Shown piece after piece: positions 1 through 7,284 of a stretch of DNA of 21,390 nt (positions are counted from its first letter, which is position 1; each line of letters begins with the position of its first letter). Both the position numbers and the translations under genes were made by a program. Below the pieces are notes generated by a model. It was not told the origin of the DNA and did no database searches. It saw nothing but the letters and a program-made list of their open reading frames with translations. The stretch is taken from the NCBI GenBank assembly GCA_963608705.1, contig CAVDHB010000080.1, positions 1 to 21,390 on the forward strand, written 5' to 3'. Source of the stretch: CAVDHB01 sp963608705. Lineage in GTDB: Bacteria > Bacteroidota > Bacteroidia > Bacteroidales > Bacteroidaceae.

Positions 1-32
1 CAATCGTACCACTAATCAACATTGTTTAGGTA

Positions 33-54
33 GAGACGCGATTTATCGCGTCTC
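33..54. repeat. Perfect palindrome, possible hairpin or terminator
   Basis: GAGACGCGAT at 33-42 is perfectly complementary to ATCGCGTCTC at 45-54, with only TT between, so the RNA would fold into a very stable GC-rich hairpin. No T-run follows on the + strand, so a classic intrinsic terminator is uncertain. It could mark the end of the transcription unit left of the window, insulate the capsule promoter, or be a dispersed palindromic repeat. Confidence 0.6.
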
Positions 55-159
55 CACTAGTTCAGTCGTTATATTGCAGCGTGCAAGACAGGAGAGTGGT
101 ATGTTTGCGGATAATCATTATAAGGAATCTCATCGGAAAATCGTGATTGCGTTTTTGTC

Positions 160-191
160 CTGTTTTGAGTGCATTTCGTTTTGCAAAACAG
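160..191. repeat. 8-base inverted repeat around a 12-base palindrome
   Basis: CTGTTTTG (160-167) is the reverse complement of CAAAACAG (184-191). Within the same stretch GTTTTGCAAAAC (178-189) is a perfect 12-base palindrome, so the right arm can pair in two exclusive ways. It lies about 140-170 bases upstream of the promoter. It could be a dimeric regulator's site or chance in AT-rich sequence; nothing more can be said from sequence alone. Confidence 0.35.
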
Positions 192-330
192 AATTTCTAT
201 ATATAATAAGTACGAAACAAATAATATTGATTATCTGTTGGTTATAGAATCGGATACTAAATATTTGCAAAATATCTGTTTAGGAAATTTGGTTCACAAT
301 GGTTCTATTGAAAATTTTGTTTCTTTGGAA

Positions 331-362
331 TTTGCTTGTTTATAGTAATTTCCATATCTTTG
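331..362 (+). promoter_or_regulatory. Bacteroidales-type promoter for the capsule operon
   Basis: TTTG at 331-334 is followed after 20 bases by TATCTTTG at 355-362. This matches the Bacteroidales primary sigma factor pattern (TTTG near -33 and TAnnTTTG near -7) with normal spacing. Transcription would start near 367-370, leaving a leader of about 190 bases before the ATG at 557. A weaker match, TATGTTTG at 100-107, has a TTG only at a long 23-base spacing. The good promoter points toward the capsule genes, so if this is an invertible element it is in the ON orientation here. Confidence 0.7.
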
Positions 363-372
363 CACCCAGAAT

Positions 373-398
373 TGCATTGTTATTCTATAGAGAATGCA
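373..398 (+). promoter_or_regulatory. Leader hairpin(s) at the 5' end of the capsule transcript
   Basis: TGCATT (373-378) pairs with AATGCA (393-398). An alternative stem, ATTCT (382-386) with AGAAT (391-395), shares the right arm, and GAGAA/TTCTC (390-405) gives a third option. The structure would form in the first tens of bases of the transcript. In Bacteroides capsule loci UpxY proteins act through the leader of their own locus, so a nascent-RNA hairpin or pause here is a reasonable candidate element; this role is inference. Confidence 0.35.
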
Positions 399-556
399 GT
401 TTCTCATTGAATAAATACATCTGAAACTTGAACATAACGAGCTTTAGAATTTTATAAGGTGAGGTCTATTATTGCACATAAGTAATTGAATTCCAGATAA
501 TCTTATTCTCTGGGAGAGTGCGAAGAATATCCTTTTCCCAAAATACACCTGCTTTC

Positions 557-2467
557 ATGGACGAAAATAATGCAAGGAAATGGTATGTGCTACGTTCCTC
601 GAAAGCTATCATTCAGACCACGAAGCTCATAGAGGATGAGATGGCGAGAAGACACGAACTAAAGGATGTCCAGCATCCCGTATTGGAATACTATATACCC
701 AAATTCGTGATGTCAACAGACTCCAATGGGCAGAATACGGTGGAGAAGCCGCTATGTTTGAACTACGTGTTCTTACACTCAACCCTCAATGAGGCACTTG
801 ACTTCCGGAAGGCGTGTCCGATTCTGTCAATACTGAATGACGGAAGGGCTGATAAAAACAAAAACGCCTATGCCTGCATCACTGACGACAAGATGAGGAT
901 GTTCATGGTGATGGTACACGCCTACAAGGACCGTGTGCCTCTGTGCAATTCAGAGTCAGTCAGATTGAACGAAGGCGATTCCGTGCGTGTGGCAAGTGGC
1001 GACTTCAAAGGCGTGGAAGGCGTGTTAATGACAAGAACTGGAGTAAGTGGTGGCACTGTCATACTCCGTGTAACAAACAGCCTTTTCGTTCCAACGCTGA
1101 AAATAGACCTGAAGAATCTCCAGATTCTGAATTTCGGGAAAGAAAACGAACGCTATTATGGCCTTTTCAGACGGAAAAGCACGAAAATCCGAAACGTCTT
1201 GCGCAGCAGTCTTTCGGCTGACGGCGCGACCAAAGAAGAGCTTGCGGCTGTAAAAGAGTTCATATCGCAGTTCGGCAGCACCGAGATACCCAAGCAGAAT
1301 TTCCGTGCACGCTATGACGCCCTGCTGATGATGGCATATGCGATTCTACGCGATCCGGAAAAGACTACGGAGTACATATATAAATGTGACAGTGCATTGA
1401 ATACTCTTGCCGATAACATGCCAAAGCTTGAAATCATCGTTGCCTTATTCGCCTGTACGGGCAAGCGTGCGTATGCCGACCTCGCACATTCATACTCTGA
1501 CAAGTGGAACGTGAAGAAGCTGAAAGGCAGTAAGAAAGAACTGATGGACGACCTCGGCTACTATGAGAGCCATGCCGACAGGATACGGCCTGTGGAGGAC
1601 TTCGTGCCTTCGGAAACGCCTAAGATCATCGTCCCGATAGAGATGGACCACCTCCCGAAGGGACGTGGCGGCTTCATTTCTTTCGCAAACGGATATATAA
1701 GGGAGCAGAAAAGGAACGGGAAAATCATGCCTGCCGAACGCAATGCTAAGGTAGTCAAGAACTTCTCTAAATTCCTTGACGGCGAAGACATTTCCTTCGC
1801 CAAGTTCACAAAGGATACGGTGGAAGGCTACCGTGACTGGCTCACAGCGAAAGGGCTTGCCGACAGTAGCGTCTCCTTCTACGTCCGCAACCTGTCATGC
1901 CTGTACAACTACGCCGGCAAACGTGGACTGTGGACGAAGGAAGAAAGCCCTTTCAAAGAAGTGAAATTGCGTCCGCAGAAGAAAGTTGAGCCAAAGGAAC
2001 GTAACATACTTTCCTTTGAAAACCTCCACCGCTTGCGCAGTCTTGATCTTTCTTCATACCCCAAGTCGCTGTCCCTTGCCCGTGACATTTTCCTGTTCTC
2101 GATCTATGCCCATGGCATGCGCCCCATCAACATCCTCTTCCTGAGACGCTCGGACATCTGCGACGGACGGCTGTCCTACACCCCACACACTATTGGTAAA
2201 CAGGAGCGAACATTCATAAAATGGGACAAGAATATGCAGGAGATTGCCGACCGCTACGATCAGCCGGGGCTTTATATCTTCCCGTGCCTGACGGCAACCG
2301 ACCACACCATGGCGATAGGCCAGTACAACATCGCCTCCAAAGCCATCAACCGCAACCTGACCAAGCTCGGAAAGCTTCTCAACCTCTCCTTCACGCTGAG
2401 CATGAACGTCGCAAATTACTCATGGAAGAATATCATGGATGAAGTCGGGATTGGGGGGATGATGTGA
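557..2467 (+). CDS. UpxY/NusG-like antiterminator fused to a degenerate tyrosine-recombinase domain
   Basis: Counting from ATG 557 (636 residues), residues 7-110 resemble the NusG N-terminal domain of UpxY proteins (KWYVLRSS start, EYYIP, LCLNYVFLH). Residues 134-162 are a KOW-like segment (NEGDSVRVASGDFKGVEGVL). A helical linker follows to about 365, then a phage-integrase SAM-like core-binding domain (371-467) and a tyrosine-recombinase catalytic fold (483-636). The box I Arg is present (AHGMR, R522) and IGKQERTFIKW carries the beta-hairpin Lys region. Box II, normally close to VARHSWA in this Bacteroides family, reads VANYSWK, and the protein stops about 15 residues later, so the GH motif and Tyr nucleophile are missing. 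Recombination is therefore unlikely. The probable role is antitermination of the downstream operon, with the recombinase part perhaps binding DNA. An upstream GTG at 518 is in frame, but ATG 557 gives the usual UpxY beginning. It is clearly GC-richer than the downstream core. Confidence 0.85.
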   Translation: MDENNARKWYVLRSSKAIIQTTKLIEDEMARRHELKDVQHPVLEYYIPKFVMSTDSNGQNTVEKPLCLNYVFLHSTLNEALDFRKACPILSILNDGRADKNKNAYACITDDKMRMFMVMVHAYKDRVPLCNSESVRLNEGDSVRVASGDFKGVEGVLMTRTGVSGGTVILRVTNSLFVPTLKIDLKNLQILNFGKENERYYGLFRRKSTKIRNVLRSSLSADGATKEELAAVKEFISQFGSTEIPKQNFRARYDALLMMAYAILRDPEKTTEYIYKCDSALNTLADNMPKLEIIVALFACTGKRAYADLAHSYSDKWNVKKLKGSKKELMDDLGYYESHADRIRPVEDFVPSETPKIIVPIEMDHLPKGRGGFISFANGYIREQKRNGKIMPAERNAKVVKNFSKFLDGEDISFAKFTKDTVEGYRDWLTAKGLADSSVSFYVRNLSCLYNYAGKRGLWTKEESPFKEVKLRPQKKVEPKERNILSFENLHRLRSLDLSSYPKSLSLARDIFLFSIYAHGMRPINILFLRRSDICDGRLSYTPHTIGKQERTFIKWDKNMQEIADRYDQPGLYIFPCLTATDHTMAIGQYNIASKAINRNLTKLGKLLNLSFTLSMNVANYSWKNIMDEVGIGGMM

Positions 2468-2497
2468 ATAAGCAATTATAATTAGAGTTGAAATTGA

Positions 2498-2534
2498 CTA
2501 TCAATGATTGTGGTAAAGCCACCAATAATGATAG
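2498..2534 (+). terminator. Imperfect hairpin after the regulator gene
   Basis: CTATCA (2498-2503) pairs with TGATAG (2529-2534), and inside it ATTGTGG pairs with CCACCAAT with one bulged C around a TAAAG loop. Only a weak T-rich stretch (ATTTCTC) follows. It could be a weak terminator or attenuator that the NusG-like protein reads through, or an RNA-processing site. The rest of the 249-base gap (2468-2716) is very AT-rich and shows no convincing TAnnTTTG promoter. Confidence 0.35.
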
Positions 2535-2716
2535 ATTTCTCAAACAGGGTTGAATTTTATGTTATGATGGAATGAAATTATTTGTAGATGACAGGATATA
2601 ATAATGTCTTGCATGATTTCATTTTCAGATGTAAATATAAAATTATTAAATGTTTTTAGCGAGAATTTTTACAATTTTATTACTATGGTGTGTAGAAAAA
2701 TACTTACTATAAATAT

Positions 2717-4534
2717 ATGAATGATAATCCCATTTCAAGTTTAACGATAAGTGTGCAGATGGCTTATGATAACTATCTGAGTAACAAATATATAGTCAAT
2801 CGTAAATATCAACGTAAATTAGTATGGACGCTTGAAGAAAAAGCCGCTTTTATAGATTCTTTGAGTAAATGGTATTCTGTTCCGTTATTTCTTTTTGCCT
2901 CTAAAGAGAATAAAGGTGTGATTCAATATGAAATAATTGATGGCATGCAACGACTCAATTCTATTATGTCTTTCATAGAAAATGAATATCCATTGGAGTA
3001 TGATGGGCATAAAGGATATTTTGATTTAAATACACTGGCATCTACAAAATCTTTATTGGACCAAGGAGTACTTGAACAACAACATCCTATTCTAGAGCGT
3101 CAAATTTGCGTAAATATCACCAATTATCCTTTGCCGTATTCCATAATAAATGCAGATACAAAGAGTATAGAAGCTATATTCCGTAGAATAAACTCATTTG
3201 GCAAGCAATTGTCAAATCAAGAAATACGCCAAGCAGGTGCTGTTGGTGTATTCCCTAATCTTGTAAGAAAAGTTGCATCGGATATTCGTCATGATGTTTC
3301 ACCATCTGATCTGGTGGTGTTAAATAAGATGAAAGAAATAAGTCTCTCAAACAAGAAATTAAAGTATGGTATCATAATGGAAGATACATTCTGGGTTAAG
3401 CAGAAGATTATAACAGTTCAAAATATGCGAGTCTCCAGAGATGAAGAGTTAGTAGCTTGGATATTAAGCTATATGATTTTAAAAGATAAAGTAGAGCCAT
3501 CTTCCAAAGCATTGAATGATCTCTATCAATATAATGAGAAATCTGATAATAAATTATCCACGGCAATGGAAGTTGCAATTGCCAATTTGAGTGAGGATAC
3601 AATAATTGCATGGTTCAGAACTGTTCATGCTGAGATGTTGAAACTATTACAAATGTCAAATAAGAATTTCAGAAACCTGGTCTACTCCGATGATTATTCT
3701 GAAGGTCTAGTTCGCACCTATCAAGTTGTCTTTTTGGCTTTGTTCGAATTGTTGATAAAGGAAAAGATGATTATTACAAATTATGAAAGACTTATCAAAA
3801 TCTTAGACAGAATTGGAATTAATCATCTTCAAGGTATCTCAGATTCCAATTGGAAAGCAAAGACTCGTATTCAGAAAATACAAGCCGTAAGAGGAATTAT
3901 TTCATCTTGTTTCAAGAAGAAGAAAGGTAGTGACGTGACAAAGGAAAATTGGATATTGGAACTTGACAATATGGTTAGGCTGTCAAGAATAGAGGGAACT
4001 CAATATGATTTCAAGACAGGTTTTCACGATTTGAACACAGGTAAATATAATAAAGCCTTAGTTCCTAAGATTGTCGAAATACTTACTGCAGAGGTAAATA
4101 AAGGTCCTGAGACCAAAGGCTATGTAGTTGTTGGAGTAACAGAAGGAGAAACTTCCTTGAAGATGTTCCAAAAACTATATAAAACGTCTTCTTCTAAAAA
4201 GTTTGAAGGTACGGATTTTTATATTACAGGAGTACAGCATGAGATAGAAAAATACTATGATGGTTCGGGGGATAAACTCCAAGATATAGTGTTGACTTCG
4301 ATTCGTAAAACTCCTATTGAAGATTCTGTAAAGAATGAGATAATGGCTAATTTCAGGATGGCCAAATATGGAAACAATGATATAATTATATTCGAGTTGT
4401 CTTCTCATGATAAGCCTGTTTTGTTTAATGATACTATTTACGTACGCAATGGTAATCAGACTAAGCCTATAACCGGTGCAAAGGCAATTTTGGATTTTTC
4501 TAAAAATATATTTAGAACAGATAACAAAGACTGA
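2717..4534 (+). CDS. DUF262 plus AlbA/Schlafen-like two-domain protein (putative defence)
   Basis: This protein has 605 residues. The N-terminal half is DUF262, the GmrS/ParB-like nuclease-related domain of type IV restriction and phosphorothioate-sensing systems. The family signatures are visible: YQRKLVWT (31-38), IDGMQRL (74-80, usually DGQQR) and FRRINSFGKQLSNQEI (155-170). The C-terminal part, from about residue 425, resembles the AlbA_2/Schlafen divergent AAA-4 domain: EGTQYDFK, then KGYVVVGVTEGE near 468, and YVRNGNQTKPI near 575, the usual order of E..DFK, glycine-rich GV and Y.R.GN.T. A helical region links them. DUF262 proteins commonly restrict foreign or modified DNA, so a self-contained anti-phage protein is the best inference. 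It lies between the capsule regulator and the flippase gene, 14 bases upstream of wzx, so it is probably co-transcribed with the capsule genes. It replaces the upxZ usually found here. Confidence 0.75.
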   Translation: MNDNPISSLTISVQMAYDNYLSNKYIVNRKYQRKLVWTLEEKAAFIDSLSKWYSVPLFLFASKENKGVIQYEIIDGMQRLNSIMSFIENEYPLEYDGHKGYFDLNTLASTKSLLDQGVLEQQHPILERQICVNITNYPLPYSIINADTKSIEAIFRRINSFGKQLSNQEIRQAGAVGVFPNLVRKVASDIRHDVSPSDLVVLNKMKEISLSNKKLKYGIIMEDTFWVKQKIITVQNMRVSRDEELVAWILSYMILKDKVEPSSKALNDLYQYNEKSDNKLSTAMEVAIANLSEDTIIAWFRTVHAEMLKLLQMSNKNFRNLVYSDDYSEGLVRTYQVVFLALFELLIKEKMIITNYERLIKILDRIGINHLQGISDSNWKAKTRIQKIQAVRGIISSCFKKKKGSDVTKENWILELDNMVRLSRIEGTQYDFKTGFHDLNTGKYNKALVPKIVEILTAEVNKGPETKGYVVVGVTEGETSLKMFQKLYKTSSSKKFEGTDFYITGVQHEIEKYYDGSGDKLQDIVLTSIRKTPIEDSVKNEIMANFRMAKYGNNDIIIFELSSHDKPVLFNDTIYVRNGNQTKPITGAKAILDFSKNIFRTDNKD

Positions 4535-4548
4535 TAAACGGTGTTTTT

Positions 4549-6093
4549 ATGTCAAAGCAATCTTCAGATAACAACAAACGAATAGCGAAGAACACCTTGC
4601 TTCTGTACATTCGGATGCTGTTCATGATGGCGGTATCGTTGTACACGAGTCGTGTCATCCTGAACACGCTGGGCGTGCAGGACTTTGGACTGAATAATGT
4701 GGTGGCCGGATTCGTGACAATGTTCACGTTTTTAAATAGTGCCATGGCGGCTGCAACGCAGCGTTTTCTTAATTACGAGATAGGTAAGAATAATAGAGAC
4801 AGGCTGCAGCAAGTGTTTTCAACCAGTGTAAATATACATGCACTTGTATCAATAATCATATTTATATTGGCGGAAACAGTCGGGCTATGGTTTGTCTGTA
4901 CGCAACTGACGGTACCTGCTGACCGTATGGAGGCGGTACTTTGGGTATATCATTTTGCCATATTGTCTACAATAGTTCTTGTAATGAGCGTACCATACAA
5001 TGCTGCTATAATAGCGCATGAGAAAATGGGCGCATTCGCTTATATTTCTGTTCTTGAGGTCACATTAAAGCTGCTTATAGTATATCTTCTGACCATAGGA
5101 GATTTTGATAAATTGAAGCTCTATGCTGTACTTATGTTTGCAATTCAACTGCTGATAAGATTCGTATATGGATATTACAGTGGCAGACATTTTCCTGAAA
5201 CACATTATAAATGGTTTATGGATAAGAACTTATTCAAGAACATGACAGGGTTCGCTGGCTGGAATCTGTTTGGAACTATTGCTTATATTGCTTTGACTCA
5301 AGGTGTAAATGTCCTTTTGAATATATTTTTCGGTCCAACTGTAAATGCGGCACGAGGTATTGCAGTGCAAGTGCAAAATGCCATCATGAATTTTTGCAGG
5401 AATTTTCAGATGGCATTGAACCCCCAAATAGTGAAATTGTATGCTTCAGATAAATTAAAAGAGATGCATAAATTAATTTACAGGGGAACAAGACTTTCTT
5501 TTTTCCTTTTGTTACTTATTTCACTTCCAGTCATGATAGAAACAGAAAACATACTCAGAATTTGGCTGAAAGTAGTACCGGAATACACTGTCGTGTTTAC
5601 TCGCATCATACTGTGTGCTTCTTTGATTGACGCTATTGGCAACCCTTTGGTTACTGCTGCAGGAGCTAATGGGAAACTACGTAAGTATCAATCTGTCGTT
5701 GGTGGACTTCTTCTATGCGTAGTTCCTGTTTCTTATTTTGTACTGAAACTTGGAACTCCTCCTGAAAGCGTCTTCTTAGTTCATTTGTCTATATTGATAA
5801 TATCACATATCGCAAGATGTTGGCTGATACGTCCAATGATACAAATGTCCATAAGAGAATATTTTTTTTATGCGATTTTGCCATTGATATATGTAAGTGT
5901 TCCGTCATTAATCTTATCTATTTGCATGTTCAAATTGATTCCAAATTCTTTTGTAGGTCTTGTAAGTGTTTGTATTGTATGCATTATATCAGTTTCATTT
6001 TTTACCTTTTTTCTCGGATTGGATAGACAAGAGAAAATATTTATAAAGGATAAGGCTGTGTTTTTAATGCGTAAAATGGTACATAAGAAATAA
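4549..6093 (+). CDS. wzx: Wzx-type oligosaccharide flippase
   Basis: This 514-residue protein is almost entirely hydrophobic, with roughly 12-14 membrane segments. It matches the polysaccharide-specific transport branch of the MOP exporter superfamily. The N-terminus (KRIAKNTLLLYIRMLFMM, then SLYTSRVILNTLGVQDFG) is the conserved beginning of Bacteroides capsule flippases, and LNPQIVKLYA is found mid-protein. It should flip undecaprenyl-linked repeat units across the inner membrane for polymerisation by the Wzy protein encoded at 8223. It follows the DUF262 gene by 14 bases. The first ~400 bases are GC-richer than the rest of the gene, suggesting a mosaic in which a conserved 5' end was joined to a divergent body. 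A 45-base AT-rich gap separates it from the next gene. Confidence 0.9.
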   Translation: MSKQSSDNNKRIAKNTLLLYIRMLFMMAVSLYTSRVILNTLGVQDFGLNNVVAGFVTMFTFLNSAMAAATQRFLNYEIGKNNRDRLQQVFSTSVNIHALVSIIIFILAETVGLWFVCTQLTVPADRMEAVLWVYHFAILSTIVLVMSVPYNAAIIAHEKMGAFAYISVLEVTLKLLIVYLLTIGDFDKLKLYAVLMFAIQLLIRFVYGYYSGRHFPETHYKWFMDKNLFKNMTGFAGWNLFGTIAYIALTQGVNVLLNIFFGPTVNAARGIAVQVQNAIMNFCRNFQMALNPQIVKLYASDKLKEMHKLIYRGTRLSFFLLLLISLPVMIETENILRIWLKVVPEYTVVFTRIILCASLIDAIGNPLVTAAGANGKLRKYQSVVGGLLLCVVPVSYFVLKLGTPPESVFLVHLSILIISHIARCWLIRPMIQMSIREYFFYAILPLIYVSVPSLILSICMFKLIPNSFVGLVSVCIVCIISVSFFTFFLGLDRQEKIFIKDKAVFLMRKMVHKK

Positions 6094-6138
6094 TTCTATG
6101 ATATATAATATTAGAAATATTAATATAAATAAAATAAA

Positions 6139-7284
6139 ATGAAGGTTTGTATATTAACGTTTGCTGTGACAAACAATTATGGAGCAACATTGCAATGTTA
6201 TGCCTTGTATAAATTTATTCAGCAGCAAGGACATGATGCGTTTATTCTTAATGTTCCTTTGAAAAAGGCAGGATCCATGAGGGATAAACCAAGTTTTATT
6301 GCCCGATTAAGATATAAATGGAATAAATTACGGAATGTCATCCCAGAGGATGAAAGATACCACAGAACGCCTGAAGAGCGTTTAAAGGATAAGGCATATG
6401 ATGCTGAGAACATGAAATTGTTCGATGTATTTAGGAGTAAATACTTCAAGAACATAACGCACGAATATGTGGAAGAACAAGATTTCGAAAAAGACTATCC
6501 GAATGCAGATTTATATATAGTCGGGAGTGATCAGGTGTGGAATTTATGGGTGACAAACTATCAATATCCAATATTCTTTTTTTCTTTTGTTAGAAAAGGA
6601 TGTAGACGTATTTCTTATGCGGCTAGTATGGGAGGAAACTCAAAGTTTAAATTTAAAACAGAGGAGATAGATAATATATCTCTCTTATTGTCAAGATTTA
6701 ATGCTATCTCCGTTCGAGACAAAACGAGCCTAAAAATATTAGAGAATAATTTTAACATCTCTGCTTTTCAAGTTCTTGATCCCACATTCTTGATAGATTC
6801 TTATGATGAATTATTAGCAGATTCAACTCTGGATGCGTCAGGCTGTCTTTTCAGCTTTAAGTTCATCATAAATGACAAATGGGTAAATGTAATTAAGACA
6901 ATGGCAAGCGACATGAATTTGGCAGTCAGAATGGATTCCTGCTTAATTCCAATAGATGGTCTGCCATTTCACCCTTTGTGTAGTATACAGGAATGGCTAA
7001 GGTTGATAAAGACATCTGAATTTGTCTTTACGGATTCTTTTCATGGTATGGTTTTTTGTATATTGTTCAAAAAACAGTTTATAGCTACACCATCTTATAA
7101 AGGTGGGGAGGAACGTTACATGGATTTGGCTTCAAAGTTAGGACTTGAAGATCGCATATACACGTCTGTTTCAGACTTATTGAAAGCCAAAGCATGGAAA
7201 AAGAAAATTGATTATGATAAAGTATATGCTTTATTGGAGTCTCAGAGAGAAAAATCAAAAAAATTTTTATTAAGTCAATTATGA
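6139..7284 (+). CDS. Polysaccharide pyruvyl transferase family protein (first copy)
   Basis: The 381 residues match the pyruvyl-transferase family (PF04230). Visible are the N-terminal FAVTNNYGATLQ loop, GSDQVWN (129-135), RRISYAASMG, a VLDPTFLI motif and FTDSFHGMVF (about 297-306), the canonical TDSFHG nucleotide/substrate-binding signature. Characterised relatives add pyruvate ketals from phosphoenolpyruvate to sugars, but in many gut Bacteroidales capsule loci this broad family has unproven chemistry, so another modification of the repeat unit is possible. It is cytoplasmic with no signal peptide. Its stop overlaps the start of the following GT92-like gene (ATGA), implying coupled translation. 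A second member of the family lies at 15888. Confidence 0.85.
   Translation: MKVCILTFAVTNNYGATLQCYALYKFIQQQGHDAFILNVPLKKAGSMRDKPSFIARLRYKWNKLRNVIPEDERYHRTPEERLKDKAYDAENMKLFDVFRSKYFKNITHEYVEEQDFEKDYPNADLYIVGSDQVWNLWVTNYQYPIFFFSFVRKGCRRISYAASMGGNSKFKFKTEEIDNISLLLSRFNAISVRDKTSLKILENNFNISAFQVLDPTFLIDSYDELLADSTLDASGCLFSFKFIINDKWVNVIKTMASDMNLAVRMDSCLIPIDGLPFHPLCSIQEWLRLIKTSEFVFTDSFHGMVFCILFKKQFIATPSYKGGEERYMDLASKLGLEDRIYTSVSDLLKAKAWKKKIDYDKVYALLESQREKSKKFLLSQL

Larger units (their letters stand above)
1..517. other. Non-coding upstream regulatory region
   Basis: No convincing gene is present in these 517 bases. The longest ATG frame on the + strand here (101-247, 48 codons) has no recognisable similarity and unconvincing composition. 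The stretch holds a perfect palindrome (33-54), an inverted repeat (160-191), one good Bacteroidales-type promoter (331-362) and a leader of roughly 150-190 bases with small hairpins before the first gene. This matches the usual arrangement upstream of Bacteroides capsule operons, where promoter and leader control the whole locus. I saw no long inverted repeats of the kind that flank invertible capsule promoters; the best pair found by eye is 9 bases long (229-237 and 494-502). Confidence 0.7.

Noticed and set aside
100..107. TATGTTTG as a second promoter
   Set aside because: The nearest TTG upstream is at 23-base spacing, and there is no better -33 box; kept only as a remark under the main promoter.
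101..247. 48-codon + strand frame starting just inside TATGTTTG
   Set aside because: The ATG lies within the weak -7-like element, composition is unlike a gene, no recognisable similarity, and it sits in the upstream control region.
518..556. GTG start at 518 for the regulator gene
   Set aside because: The added 13 residues do not look like a UpxY start, whereas ATG 557 gives the usual short lead-in to KWYVLR.
2580..2716. Promoter directly before the DUF262 gene
   Set aside because: Only loose matches such as TTATTTG with no -33 partner were found, so an independent promoter is not supported.
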